From DATJLY01 sp035532935 (GTDB lineage Bacteria > Pseudomonadota > Alphaproteobacteria > ATCC43930 > CGMCC-115725): a stretch of DNA of 64,000 bases. Location: contig DATKQE010000098.1 in the NCBI GenBank assembly GCA_035532935.1, positions 1-64,000 of the forward strand, written 5' to 3'. Of the stretch, positions 15,338-24,458 are shown piece by piece. Under the pieces are notes generated by a model. The model had not been told where the DNA came from, did not search any database, and was given only the letters and a program-made list of their open reading frames with translations. Made by a program: the position numbers and the translations under genes. Every line of letters begins with the position of its first letter. The first letter of the stretch is position 1.

Positions 15338-16144
15338 ATGTCCATGACCACGACGACTACGACACGCACCGATGCTCCCGACGCGCTGGTGATCGCCGAG
15401 CGCCAGCTCGGCTCGCGCCTGCTGATGGGCAGCGGCGGCTATCCCAATCAGCAGGTGATGCTCGATTCGCTCGCCGCGGGCGAGCCGGATCTCGTCACCG
15501 TCGCCATTCGCCGCATCAGCCTCGAGGGCTATGCCGAGAGCCTCATCGATCTTCTGGCGGAGCGCTATACGCTGCTGCCGAACACGGCCGGCTGCGCCAC
15601 CGTGCGCGATGCCGTTCTGACCGCCGAGCTGGCGCGCGAGGCGCTTGAGACCAACTGGGTCAAGCTCGAGCTGATCGGCGACCGCGAGACGCTCTATCCC
15701 GATGTCGAGCAGTTGCTGCGCGGCACCGAGGAGCTGGTGAAGAGGGGTTTCGTCGTGCTGCCCTACTGCAACGACGATCCCGTCACCTGCCGCAAGCTGG
15801 CCGACGCCGGGGCCGCGGCGGTGATGCCGCTGGGCTCGCCGATCGGCACCGGGCTCGGCATCGTCAATCCCTATGCGATCGAGCGCATCGTCGCGACGAG
15901 CCCCGTGCCGGTCATTCTCGATGCCGGGATCGGCACGGCGTCCGATGCGGCGCAGGCGATGGAACTCGGCTGCGACGGCGTGCTGCTCAATACCGCCGTC
16001 GCCCGGGCGCGCGATCCCACTCGCATGGCCAAGGCGATGCGGCTCGCTGTAAGCGCGGGGCGCGAGGCAAGGCGCGCCGGCCGCATTCCGAAGCGCACCC
16101 TCGCCGAGCCGTCGAGCCCGCAGCTCGGGCTGATCGGCGGGTGA
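15338..16144 (+). CDS. thiG: Thiazole synthase ThiG
   Basis: The 268-aa TIM-barrel enzyme condenses deoxyxylulose 5-phosphate, iminoglycine and ThiS-thiocarboxylate into thiazole phosphate. Family blocks seen are SRLLMGSGGYPN, LLPNTAGC, the Schiff-base Lys K109 in NWVKLELIGD, VLPYCNDDPV, PLGSPIGTGLG and VILDAGIGTASDAA. The chosen ATG at 15338 follows the GGAGG of thiS; another ATG is two codons on. It is co-translated in the thi operon, with thiE overlapping its stop codon. Confidence 0.97.
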   Translation: MSMTTTTTTRTDAPDALVIAERQLGSRLLMGSGGYPNQQVMLDSLAAGEPDLVTVAIRRISLEGYAESLIDLLAERYTLLPNTAGCATVRDAVLTAELAREALETNWVKLELIGDRETLYPDVEQLLRGTEELVKRGFVVLPYCNDDPVTCRKLADAGAAAVMPLGSPIGTGLGIVNPYAIERIVATSPVPVILDAGIGTASDAAQAMELGCDGVLLNTAVARARDPTRMAKAMRLAVSAGREARRAGRIPKRTLAEPSSPQLGLIGG

Positions 16145-16797
16145 GGCTGCCCGACCCGCCGCTTCTCGTCATCACCGACCGCCGCCAGGCGCGCCGGCCG
16201 CTCGAGGACATCGCCGCTGCCGCGTTCGCCGGCGGCTGCCGCTGGCTCAGCCTGCGCGAAAAGGATCTCCCGGCAGCGGAACGGTGCGATCTGCTGCGCC
16301 GCCTCGTCGCGCTCGGAGCGCGCTGGGGCGCCGTGGTGGGCGTGCACGAGGATCTGGCGGCGGCACGGGCCGCGGGCGCGGGCGCGGTGCATCTTCCCGA
16401 CGGCGCCGCGCCCGGCGCCGCGCGCGCCGCGCTGGGAGACGCGGTGCTGATCGGCGTTTCCGCACATGACGCGCACGGCATCGCCCGCGCCGCCGCCGCG
16501 GGCGCGGACTACGCCACCCTCAGCCCCATCTTTGCGAGCGCAAGCAAGCCCGGCTATGGACCGGCGCTCGGGCTCGAGGCTCTGGCGGCTGGCGGCGGCG
16601 CCATCCCGGTCGTCGCCTTGGGCGGCATCGACGAAGAAACGATCGCGGGCTGCATCGCGGCGGGTGCGGCGGGCGCGGCGGTGATGGGCGCGGTCATGGC
16701 TGCCGCCGACCCCGAAGCGCGCACCGCGGCGCTGGTGGCGCGTCTCGGAGCCGCCCTTGCCGCCCCAAATGCCGCCCGCCATAGTGAAGCTCGCTGA
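16141..16797 (+). CDS. thiE: Thiamine-phosphate synthase ThiE
   Basis: The 218-aa TIM-barrel protein joins the thiazole and pyrimidine phosphates to thiamin phosphate. Recognisable segments are LLVITDRRQARRPLEDI, CRWLSLREKDL (diphosphate contacts), AVHLPDGAAPG, LIGVSAHD, then YATLSPIFAS and KPGYGPALGLEAL, and VVALGGID. It starts with GTG overlapping the thiG stop (GTGA). It is somewhat shorter and more Ala-rich than E. coli ThiE, as is usual for alphaproteobacterial copies. It is the last gene of the riboswitch-controlled operon; thiC is far away at 34398 with its own riboswitch. Confidence 0.93.
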   Translation: MRLPDPPLLVITDRRQARRPLEDIAAAAFAGGCRWLSLREKDLPAAERCDLLRRLVALGARWGAVVGVHEDLAAARAAGAGAVHLPDGAAPGAARAALGDAVLIGVSAHDAHGIARAAAAGADYATLSPIFASASKPGYGPALGLEALAAGGGAIPVVALGGIDEETIAGCIAAGAAGAAVMGAVMAAADPEARTAALVARLGAALAAPNAARHSEAR

Positions 16798-16833
16798 TCG
16801 ACGGGACAGCACGCCAAGGAAAGGGATGCCGAC

Positions 16834-17538
16834 GTGATCAACCTTCACTATTGGCTGACGCCCAACGGGCACAAGATCACCATCTTCCTCGAAGAGGCGG
16901 GGACGCCGTACAAGATCTTTCCGGTCAATATCGGCAAGGGCGAGCAGTTCAATCCCGAATTCCTCAAGATCGGACCCAACAACCGCATGCCGGCCATCGT
17001 CGACGACGATCCTGCCGAGAAGGGTCCGCCGGTAAGCGTGTTCGAATCGGGCGCCATCCTCCAATATCTCGCCGAGAAGACCGGCAAGTTCCTCCCGAAA
17101 GACCTGCGCGGCCGGTTCGAGACGATGCAATGGCTGTTCTGGCAGATGGCCAATCTCGGCCCGGTTTCCGGCCACAACAATCATTTCGCGAATTACGCGG
17201 TCGACAAGATCCCGTACGCGATCAAGCGCTTTCGCGATGAGACCAACCGCCTCTATGCGGTGATGGACCGGCGGCTCGCCGACCGCGAATTCCTGGCCGG
17301 CGTCTATTCCATCGCCGACATGGCGTGCTACCCCTGGACCGTGAGCGCTGAGCGCTATGGCCAGAACATGGACGACTTCTCCCACCTGAAGCGGTGGTGG
17401 AATGCGATTCACGACCGTCCGGCGGTGGTGAAGGCCTACGAGGTCGGCACGCAGTATCGCGGCGTTCCCGCGACCGATCCCGAGGCGCGCAAGATTCTGT
17501 TCGGGCAGACCGCCGATACCGTGCGCCGCACCGGTTGA
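16834..17538 (+). CDS. Glutathione S-transferase, YfcG/YghU-like (Nu class)
   Basis: The 234-aa cytosolic protein has an N-terminal thioredoxin fold. The active region TPNGHKITIFLEEAG uses Thr/Asn near residue 9 rather than Ser or Tyr, followed by NNRMPAIVDDDP and the glutathione contact FESGAILQYLAEKTG. The C-terminal helical domain contains LFWQMANLGPVSGHNNHF and SIADMACYPW. These are features of Nu-class enzymes, which show disulfide-bond oxidoreductase activity. It starts at GTG, with AAGGAAAGGG upstream. It is monocistronic between thiE and the convergent tadC gene. Confidence 0.93.
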   Translation: MINLHYWLTPNGHKITIFLEEAGTPYKIFPVNIGKGEQFNPEFLKIGPNNRMPAIVDDDPAEKGPPVSVFESGAILQYLAEKTGKFLPKDLRGRFETMQWLFWQMANLGPVSGHNNHFANYAVDKIPYAIKRFRDETNRLYAVMDRRLADREFLAGVYSIADMACYPWTVSAERYGQNMDDFSHLKRWWNAIHDRPAVVKAYEVGTQYRGVPATDPEARKILFGQTADTVRRTG

Positions 17539-17547
17539 TGCGGCCGC

Positions 17548-18516
17548 TTACATGAACTTCTGCGCTACCCGCACCAGCGCCGGCCCGATCAGGACCACGA
17601 ACAGCGTCGGCAGGATGAAGACGATCATCGGCACGGTGAGAATGGCGGGCAGGCGCGCCGCCTTCTCCTCGGCCTTGAGCATGCGCTCTTCGCGGAACTC
17701 GGCCGCGAGCACGCGCAGCGCCTGCGCCAACGGCGTGCCGTAGCGCTCGGTCTGCACCAGCGCGTTGACGACGCCGCGGATCGCCGGCATGTCCGTGCGC
17801 CGGGCGAGGTTCTGCAGCGCCTGACGGCGGTTCGGGAGGAAGCCCAGCTCGACCGCGGTCAATCCGAATTCGTCGGCAATATGCGGGGCCGCGGGTCCGA
17901 GGTCGCGGGCGACGCGGTTCATGGCGGCATCCAGGCTCAATCCCGCCTCGGCGCAGATGACGAGAAGATCGAGCGCGTCGGGAAGCTGGCGGCGCATGAA
18001 ATTCTGGCGCCGCGTGATCAGCTTGCGCAGTACCAGGAGCGGCGCATAGGCGCCGCCGGCCGCGGCGCCCACGAGGCTCGTGATGCGCATCATCATCGGC
18101 ATGTCGTGCCGCGCGAAGACGACGGCGACGGCGGCGAGGCTGAACAGCAGCGGTATGCCGACGCGCAGCGCCATGAAGATCGTCAGCGCGTCGCGCGCGC
18201 GCCAGCCGGCATGGGTGAGAAGCTCGCCGGTGCGCCGTGCCTCCTCGCCGGAGAGGAGCTTCAGGCGCTGGAGCAGGGTGCGCAGCGTGCCCACCGGCGC
18301 CGTGCGCAAATTGGCAATGCGCTGGCGTACCTGCAAGCGGTCGGCGCGCAGATTGGCGCGACGGCGCAGATGGCCGCGCACCCGTGATGCCATGGAATCC
18401 TCGGGCAGCAGCGCCTGGCCCAGCGCCACGATCGTCACCAGCACGGCCACGCCGGCCAGGATCTCGAGGCCGGACTGGCTCTGCAGCCCGGCCCACAGGT
18501 TCGTAAGGTCGCTCAT
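17548..18516 (-). CDS. tadC: Tad pilus inner-membrane assembly protein TadC
   Basis: The 322-aa protein has a T2SF domain with membrane segments near 15-32, about 120-165 and a final segment ending VPMIVFILPTLFVVLIGPAL. The family block RQLPDALDLLVICAEAGLSLDAA and the repeat ALVQTERYGTPLAQALRVLA are clear. TadC pairs with TadB to form the inner-membrane platform of the Flp pilus. The ATG at 18516 overlaps the tadB stop by four bases. It is the last gene of the cpaB-to-tadC minus-strand operon and is convergent with the GST gene at a gap of 9 bases. Confidence 0.93.
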   Translation of the reverse strand: MSDLTNLWAGLQSQSGLEILAGVAVLVTIVALGQALLPEDSMASRVRGHLRRRANLRADRLQVRQRIANLRTAPVGTLRTLLQRLKLLSGEEARRTGELLTHAGWRARDALTIFMALRVGIPLLFSLAAVAVVFARHDMPMMMRITSLVGAAAGGAYAPLLVLRKLITRRQNFMRRQLPDALDLLVICAEAGLSLDAAMNRVARDLGPAAPHIADEFGLTAVELGFLPNRRQALQNLARRTDMPAIRGVVNALVQTERYGTPLAQALRVLAAEFREERMLKAEEKAARLPAILTVPMIVFILPTLFVVLIGPALVRVAQKFM

Positions 18517-19484
18517 ATGTCGAACCGCACCATCTTCGCCATGACGAGGATTCCCATGCTCATGCTGGCGCCGCCGCCGGCCAGCAGAAGATGGCCGAGG
18601 TGCTCGGTGAACAGCACCGCGAGATAGCCCGCATCCGCCACCGACAGCACCGCCATCATCAGGAACGGCAGCGCGCCGATGATCATCGCGCTCGCCCGCG
18701 CCTCGGATGACAGCGCCTTGACCTTGAGCCGCATCTGTCGGCGCCGGCGTAGGATCGTATCGAGGTTCTCGAGCGTCTCGGCGAGATTGCCGCCGGTCTC
18801 GCGCTGCACCGACAACGTGACCACCAGGAATTTCACCTCGGGCACTCCGGTCCGCGCCGCCATGTCCCACAACGCCTGATCGATCGGCTGGCCGATCCGC
18901 ATCTGATCGCAGAGCTGACGGAACTCGACGCCGACGGGGTCGGGAATCTCGCGGCCGATGATCTGGAACGACTCGGTGATCGGCAGGCCCGATTTGATGC
19001 TGCGTACCATGAGGCCGATTGCCTCGGGCAGCAGATTGGTAAAGCGCTTCATGCGGCGGGCCGCGAGGAACCCGACCAGGAGATGCGGCAGCCACAGCCC
19101 GACGAGGAGCCCGATCGGCAGCGCAAGCAACGGCGAAAGGCGGAGCGCGAGCGCCGCGCCGCCGCCGATGAGCGCCACGATCAGACAGGCGAGCCCATAG
19201 GTGCCGAGCCCGATCCGCCGGCCGGTGCCGGCGAGGCGGCGGCGCATCTGGTCGGGCTGCGGCGTCAGGCGCCGGAAGAAGCGGTCGATCGCCCTCGTGT
19301 CGCCGTATTCGCGGCGAAGCTGCAGATCGACGCCGGTGGAGACCGCGGTCAGCCGCTCGCGCAAGCGGCCCGAGCGGCGGTTGATCTTGTCGTCGCCGCC
19401 GCCGAAGGCGAACAGCAGCGACAGCACGGCAAGGAACATGCCGCCGGCAACCAGCAACAGTTGATGATCGTTGGCGAAGTTCAT
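18513..19484 (-). CDS. tadB: Tad pilus inner-membrane assembly protein TadB
   Basis: The 323-aa T2SF-domain protein has an N-terminal membrane helix (LLLVAGGMFLAVLSLLFAFG), a pair of helices near 100-145, the block FTNLLPEAIGLMVRSIKSGL, and VVTLSVQRETGGNLAETLEN. It closes with a membrane pair ending ILVMAKMVRFDI. It forms the platform with TadC. The start ATG overlaps the cpaF stop (ATGA) and the stop overlaps the tadC start, so translation is tightly coupled. The frame is open upstream, but only this start gives a normal TadB N-terminus. Confidence 0.93.
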   Translation of the reverse strand: MNFANDHQLLLVAGGMFLAVLSLLFAFGGGDDKINRRSGRLRERLTAVSTGVDLQLRREYGDTRAIDRFFRRLTPQPDQMRRRLAGTGRRIGLGTYGLACLIVALIGGGAALALRLSPLLALPIGLLVGLWLPHLLVGFLAARRMKRFTNLLPEAIGLMVRSIKSGLPITESFQIIGREIPDPVGVEFRQLCDQMRIGQPIDQALWDMAARTGVPEVKFLVVTLSVQRETGGNLAETLENLDTILRRRRQMRLKVKALSSEARASAMIIGALPFLMMAVLSVADAGYLAVLFTEHLGHLLLAGGGASMSMGILVMAKMVRFDI

Positions 19485-20992
19485 CCGATCGCCTCGAGCA
19501 GCGCCTTGTCGAGCCCGAAATACTCGGCGCGTGGGGTGAAATTCGGGCGCAGCCCGCTCGAGGCGAACTTGCCCTTGAGCTTGCCGTCGGGAAGTTCGCC
19601 CTCGAACTGGTAGGTGAACAGGTCCTGCGTCGTGATGATGTCGCCTTCCATGCCGACGATCTCGGTGACCGAGGTGATGCGGCGCACGCCGTCGCGCATG
19701 CGGCTCACCTGGACGATCATGTGGACTGCGGCAGCGATCTGCATCCGCACCGCGCGCGAGGGCAGCTGGAAGCCTGCCATCGACACCATGTTCTCGAGCC
19801 GCGTCAGCGCCTCGCGCGGCCGGTTGGCGTGAATGGTGCAAAGCGAGCCGTCGTGGCCGGTATTCATCGCCTGAAGCATGTCGAGCGCCTCGGCGGCCCG
19901 GATTTCGCCGAGGATGATGCGGTCAGGCCGCATGCGCAGCGCGTTCTTGACGAGATCGCGCATGGTGATCTCGCCGCGACCCTCGAGATTGGGCGGGCGG
20001 GTCTCCAGCCGCACGACATGCGGCTGCTGCAACTGCAGCTCGGCGGCGTCCTCGATGGTGACGATGCGCTCGCCGCTGTCGATCATCTGCGACATTGCGT
20101 TGAGCAGCGTCGTCTTGCCCGAACCGGTGCCGCCCGAGATGAGGATGTTGAGGCGCGAGCGCGCGGCGACCTTGAGCACGGTCGCCATCGCCGGCGACAC
20201 GTTGTGCTGGCGCGCCATGATGTCGAGCGTGATGCCCTTCTTGGAGAATTTGCGGATCGAGATCGAGGTGCCGTCGATCGCGAGCGGCGGCGCGATGATA
20301 TTGACGCGGCTGCCGTCCTGGAGCCGCGCATCGACGAGCGGTGTCGATTCGTCGATGCGCCGTCCCACTTGCGTCACGATGCGGGTGGCGATGCTCATGA
20401 CGTGGGCGTTGTCGCGGAACGTGAGGTCGGTGAGCTCGAGCTTGCCGCGGCGCTCGACGAAGACATGTTTCGGCCCGTTCACCATGATGTCGGTGACGGA
20501 TTCGTCGGCGAGCAGGGGCTCGAGCGGCCCCAATCCGAGCATGTCGTCGAGTAGCACCGTGACGAGATGGCGCTGCTCGGCTTGATTGAGCTGGATCTTT
20601 TGCTCGAGCAGGATCTCGCCGACGACAGCGCCGAGCTGCCGGGCGAGATCCTCGCGGCTGAGCTTGGCCGCGACCTCGCTGTCGATCCGCTCCATGATCG
20701 ACGGGTAGATCCGCGGGATCGCCGCTTCGATGGTGGCCCGGCTCGACGGGTTGACCGTCGTGCGTTGCGGCACGGCCTCGGGCGCCGGGTCCGGCAGCGG
20801 TTCTTGCGGCGCCGCGACGGCGAACGCGTCGTGCGGCGCCTGCGTCTCCGGCTCCGTCTCCTGCATCGCGTCATCCGGCGCCAAGGGCGATGCGGGGACG
20901 GGCGCGACGATGCGGCCGCGTTCGCCGCGGCGCAAATTGAGCGCGCTTACCCGTGCGCTCAGCCCGTTCTCGCCCTCGCGCGGACCGAACAT
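19481..20992 (-). CDS. cpaF: Tad/Flp pilus ATPase CpaF (TadA)
   Basis: The 503-aa cytoplasmic ATPase drives pilin assembly. An acidic/proline-rich N-terminal extension (about 1-75) precedes the secretion-ATPase core. The core has DIMVNGPKHVFVERRGKLEL, Walker A ISGGTGSGKTTLLNAM, the Asp box IVTIEDAAELQLQQPHVVRL, Walker B-like PDRIILGEIRAAEALDMLQA and the His box GHDGSLCTIHANRPREAL. All catalytic elements are intact. The chosen ATG at 20992 is 7 bases after the cpaE stop; the frame is open further upstream into cpaE without homology. Confidence 0.96.
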   Translation of the reverse strand: MFGPREGENGLSARVSALNLRRGERGRIVAPVPASPLAPDDAMQETEPETQAPHDAFAVAAPQEPLPDPAPEAVPQRTTVNPSSRATIEAAIPRIYPSIMERIDSEVAAKLSREDLARQLGAVVGEILLEQKIQLNQAEQRHLVTVLLDDMLGLGPLEPLLADESVTDIMVNGPKHVFVERRGKLELTDLTFRDNAHVMSIATRIVTQVGRRIDESTPLVDARLQDGSRVNIIAPPLAIDGTSISIRKFSKKGITLDIMARQHNVSPAMATVLKVAARSRLNILISGGTGSGKTTLLNAMSQMIDSGERIVTIEDAAELQLQQPHVVRLETRPPNLEGRGEITMRDLVKNALRMRPDRIILGEIRAAEALDMLQAMNTGHDGSLCTIHANRPREALTRLENMVSMAGFQLPSRAVRMQIAAAVHMIVQVSRMRDGVRRITSVTEIVGMEGDIITTQDLFTYQFEGELPDGKLKGKFASSGLRPNFTPRAEYFGLDKALLEAIG

Positions 20993-20999
20993 CGCCGTC

Positions 21000-22202
21000 T
21001 CAGCCGAACCAGCGCTTGAGCCCGGTCTTCGCCTTGACCTCGCGCCCGGCGATGCGGGCGGCGATCCGGCGCATCTCCGCGGCCGCCTTGCTGGCGCCGT
21101 CGACCGCGGGCAGCGTCTTGCCGCCGACGGCCATGGCGCGCGCCGCCTTGGGATCGAACGGAACGGCGAAATCGACCGATGTGCCGAGCCCGCGCTCGAA
21201 CTCGGCGCGTCCGATCTCGCCGCGATGAAGGGCGCCGACCTGGCTCGCCACCACCAGCGGACCGCCAGCGGCGCCCAGCGACTTGACCAGGCTCGAGAGA
21301 CGGAACGCATCGCGCAGTGCGGCGAGCGAGAAATCGGTGACGATGAACGTGTTGTCGGCCGAAGCGAGCACGTGCCGCGCGGCGCCGTCGAGCGAGCGCG
21401 GCAGATCGATCAGCAGGCAGTCGTAGTCCTGCGCCAGCGCCGTCAGCAGGGCCTCGGCGCCGTCGGGCTCGAAATGCAGGACGTCCTCGAGCGATTCCTC
21501 GGCGCCGAGGATCGGCAACTGCTCGTCGCCCTTCACCATCGCCGAAGCGAGGAGCAGGCCGTCGGTGCGCTCGGGATGCTCGAGCGCCTGGCGCAGGCCG
21601 CGTCCCGGTTCGAGATCGAGCGAGAGCGCGAGCGTGCCGAAATGCAGGTCGAGATCGACGAGCGCCGTCCGCAGCTTGTGCTCTTGCGCCAGGAGCCAGG
21701 CGACGCCCAGCACCAGCGTCGAGGCGCCGACCCCGCCGCGCGCGCCGATAAAGGCGTGGATGCGCGCCTGGCGGCCGGGATCGGTGGCCTCGGACTCGCC
21801 ACGCCCGGCGCGCCGCAGCGCATCGGTGAGCAACGCGCTCGACACCGGCTTTACCAGATAGTCGACGACGCCGCGCGCCGCCAGGCGGCGGAACAGGGTC
21901 ACATCGTTGACCGTGCCGACGGCGACGATGCGCGTCGCCGAGCCGCAGCGCTTGACCAGTTCGCCGACGAGCGCGTCGGGATCATCGTCGTCGGAGATGT
22001 CCACCAGCAGCACCGCGGGCGGCGGCTCGATCGCGTGCGCGGCCTTGGCGATGCCGCCCGCGCGGATCACCGCATCGGCCCAGCCGAGTTGCTCGGCCGC
22101 CTCGCTCGCCGCCTCGCGCGTCGCATCATCGGCCAAGAGCGCGATGAGGTGCGGCTGCGGCGTCGATCCCTTGTCGCTCGCGATCTTGATTGCCTTCGCC
22201 AT
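21000..22202 (-). CDS. cpaE: Pilus assembly protein CpaE (TadZ), MinD-like
   Basis: The 400-aa protein has an N-terminal receiver-like domain (about 15-130, with AVLLVDISDDDDPDALVGEL and VVDYLVKPVSSALL). A C-terminal MinD/ParA-like ATPase domain begins FIGARGGVGASTLVLGVAWL. The signature lysine of the deviant Walker motif is kept as Arg/Gly-Gly-Val-Gly-Ala-Ser, as in many CpaE proteins. ALVDLDLHFG and CLLIDLPRSL are further ATPase strands. CpaE positions the Tad machine at the cell pole. The ATG at 22202 lies 14 bases after the cpaD stop. Confidence 0.92.
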   Translation of the reverse strand: MAKAIKIASDKGSTPQPHLIALLADDATREAASEAAEQLGWADAVIRAGGIAKAAHAIEPPPAVLLVDISDDDDPDALVGELVKRCGSATRIVAVGTVNDVTLFRRLAARGVVDYLVKPVSSALLTDALRRAGRGESEATDPGRQARIHAFIGARGGVGASTLVLGVAWLLAQEHKLRTALVDLDLHFGTLALSLDLEPGRGLRQALEHPERTDGLLLASAMVKGDEQLPILGAEESLEDVLHFEPDGAEALLTALAQDYDCLLIDLPRSLDGAARHVLASADNTFIVTDFSLAALRDAFRLSSLVKSLGAAGGPLVVASQVGALHRGEIGRAEFERGLGTSVDFAVPFDPKAARAMAVGGKTLPAVDGASKAAAEMRRIAARIAGREVKAKTGLKRWFG

Positions 22203-22215
22203 CACATCACCTGCC

Positions 22216-22947
22216 TTATTGACCGGACGGCCCGCCGCCGCCGCTCGTGCTCGTGCCGCCCATCGGCGAGCCACCCGCCGCCGACCCTTGTCCGCCGGAC
22301 GGGCCGCTCGCGCTGCTGCCGACGAATCCCTTCACCCGATCGGCTTGGTAGCGCTCGATGGCGATGGCCGCATGATCGGCATCGGCCGGGGCGAGCTTGC
22401 GTCCCACCACGAGATCGCGCGGATTGGCCACCATCAACGCCAGGTTGGACTGGGTGGCACAACCGAAATTGCTGTCCGGCATGTTGGTATGGGGCGTGGC
22501 CGGCGAATCCGACCAGTCGGGGCAGGACGGCGCCGTGACGACATAGCGGTCCACCATCAGCAGCACGTGGTTGGGGCTGACGCCCGATGGCGGCGGCGCA
22601 ACCTTTTCGATGCCGATGCCGCGCTGCGCCAGCAGCGCGCTCAGCTTCCGAACCCGCGATGCCTCAAGCGGATCGCTCGCCGGCACGGCGATATAGGCCT
22701 TGTCGTCGGGCCGCAACCCGGCTTGGTCGAGGAAGGTTTCGAGCCGCTGCGCCTCGGCGACCGACAGGTTGCTGCGGCCGGGCGCAAACGCGGTCGCGAG
22801 TTGCACGCGCACGCGCTCGACATGCAGCGACTTCGCGCCGTCGCTCATCGGTATGTTCGCGGGCGTCGGCTGCGTCGCGCAACCGGCGAGTGCCAGCGCG
22901 AACGCAAGCGGGACGATCAATCTCCGTTCCATCCTGCTGATCCTCAT
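22216..22947 (-). CDS. cpaD: Pilus assembly lipoprotein CpaD
   Basis: The 243-aa protein begins with a lipoprotein signal (LAFALALAGC, lipidated Cys23). It contains the CpaD family segments LRPDDKAYIAVPASDP, VLLMVDRYVVTAPSCPDWSD, SNFGCATQSNLALMVANPRD, then LVVGRKLAPAD and AAIAIERYQAD. It ends in a Gly/Ser-rich tail. CpaD is thought to aid the CpaC secretin in the outer membrane. A second start at residue 6 (MERRL) is possible. The 5' end overlaps the cpaC stop by four bases. Confidence 0.92.
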   Translation of the reverse strand: MRISRMERRLIVPLAFALALAGCATQPTPANIPMSDGAKSLHVERVRVQLATAFAPGRSNLSVAEAQRLETFLDQAGLRPDDKAYIAVPASDPLEASRVRKLSALLAQRGIGIEKVAPPPSGVSPNHVLLMVDRYVVTAPSCPDWSDSPATPHTNMPDSNFGCATQSNLALMVANPRDLVVGRKLAPADADHAAIAIERYQADRVKGFVGSSASGPSGGQGSAAGGSPMGGTSTSGGGGPSGQ

Positions 22948-24458
22948 TCGAGATCGAAGCCGACCGGGCCGACGAGCCCGGTGCCGCCGCTGCGGGCCGG
23001 CGCGACCCGCGCCGGTGGCGGTTGCTGCTGATATTCATCGGCGTGCAGCACGAGCTGCCCGTCGGTCGAGGGCACGTATCCGTCGGTCGGCAACACCGCG
23101 CGCGAGGCCGTGGCGATCGGGTGCACGATATAGGGAGTGACGATGATGACGAGCTCCGCCTGGTTGCGCTGGAACGCCTCGGAGCGGAAGAGCTGGCCCA
23201 GCACCGGGATGTCGCCGAGCCAGGGGAATTTGTTGATGTTCTGCGTCACGTTGTTCTGGAGCAGGCCGGCGATGGCGAAGCTCTGACCGCTGGCAAGCTC
23301 GACCGTGGTATCGGCGCGCCGCGTCGTCAGTGCCGGCACGCTGATGCTGTCGATGACGATGGCACCCGCCGACGACAGCTCGCTCACTTCGGGGCTGACG
23401 TGGAGGCTGATGCGGTCGCCGCGGATGATGGTCCCGACGAAGTTGAGGCTGACGCCGAATTTCTTCCAGTCGATGCCGACGAGGCCGTTGCCGGCCGGAA
23501 CCGGGATCGGGAACTCGCCGCCGGCGAGGAAGTTCGCCGGCTCGCCCGAGAGCGCCGTGAGATTCGGCTCGGCGAGAATGGTGACCAGGCCGTGATTGTC
23601 GAGCGCGTCGATGACCGTGTCGAGATTGAGGCTCTTGGTCCTGATGCCCGCCAGCAAATTGTTCAGCGAGGCGCCGCCGAGCTGGCTCTGGCCGTAGAGG
23701 TTGAACCCGTTCGTCGTAGCGCCGACCGGAAGGTTGGATAGAGTCGACGGGACCGACGCGACGCCGCCGTTGGGTCCTCCGTTCGGCAAGGTCAGGGCCG
23801 TCGCGTTGTTCGCGATCAGCGCCGGCACGCCGGTCGCGAGGCCGAAGGCGAAGCTGCCGTTGTTGAACACGTTGTCCCAGTTGAAGCCGAACTGCTTGAT
23901 GATGGCACGGTCCATCTCGGCGACACGGACGCGGAGATTGATCTGGTCCGGGGCGTCCAGCTTCATCTTGTTGATAAGCTGTTTCGGGTCCTTGACGAAG
24001 CGCGCGGCGACGCGGCGGATGCTGTCGTCGTCGGCCGCGGAATAGACCGTGCCGCTGAGCACGACCGAGTCCGCGACCGCGTTCACGGCAACCGCGCTAT
24101 GCGGCACCAGGTCGCGAATCGCGCTTGCGATGCGGGCCGCGTCATAGCGCACGTGCACTTGGGCGTTCAGCAGCACTTCGTCCTGCTCGGAAACCGCATA
24201 GAGCGTCGTCACGCCGGCGGCCTTGCCGATGACATAGACGAGCTGCGGCGATTTCACCTGCACGTCGGCGATGGCAGGGTCGGCGATGAAGACGCTGTTC
24301 ACGGGCTTGGCGAGCTTGACCAGTTGGCCCTGATTGACGCCGATATCGAGCGTGAGGCCGTGCGGTGCGACGATTTGTGCGGCACGCGCGGCTCCCGGTG
24401 GCACCGCCGCCGTCGCGAGCGCGAAGAGCGCGAGGAAGACGGCGGAAAGGCGGTTCAT
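22944..24458 (-). CDS. cpaC: Tad pilus secretin CpaC (RcpA)
   Basis: The 504-aa outer-membrane secretin has a cleavable signal (AVFLALFALATAAVPPGAARA). A BON/N-domain part follows (VFIADPAIADVQVKSPQLVY, KAAGVTTLYAV) and then the secretin core with VTILAEPNLTALSGEPANFL, GGEFPIPVP, LHVSPEVSELS and FPWLGDIPVLGQLFRSEAFQ. The tail is Gln/Pro-rich. The ATG at 24458 overlaps the cpaB stop (ATGA). The frame is open far upstream, but only this start gives a signal peptide. It forms the outer-membrane channel for the Flp pilus; the window also contains a separate T2SS secretin, gspD. Confidence 0.95.
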   Translation of the reverse strand: MNRLSAVFLALFALATAAVPPGAARAAQIVAPHGLTLDIGVNQGQLVKLAKPVNSVFIADPAIADVQVKSPQLVYVIGKAAGVTTLYAVSEQDEVLLNAQVHVRYDAARIASAIRDLVPHSAVAVNAVADSVVLSGTVYSAADDDSIRRVAARFVKDPKQLINKMKLDAPDQINLRVRVAEMDRAIIKQFGFNWDNVFNNGSFAFGLATGVPALIANNATALTLPNGGPNGGVASVPSTLSNLPVGATTNGFNLYGQSQLGGASLNNLLAGIRTKSLNLDTVIDALDNHGLVTILAEPNLTALSGEPANFLAGGEFPIPVPAGNGLVGIDWKKFGVSLNFVGTIIRGDRISLHVSPEVSELSSAGAIVIDSISVPALTTRRADTTVELASGQSFAIAGLLQNNVTQNINKFPWLGDIPVLGQLFRSEAFQRNQAELVIIVTPYIVHPIATASRAVLPTDGYVPSTDGQLVLHADEYQQQPPPARVAPARSGGTGLVGPVGFDLE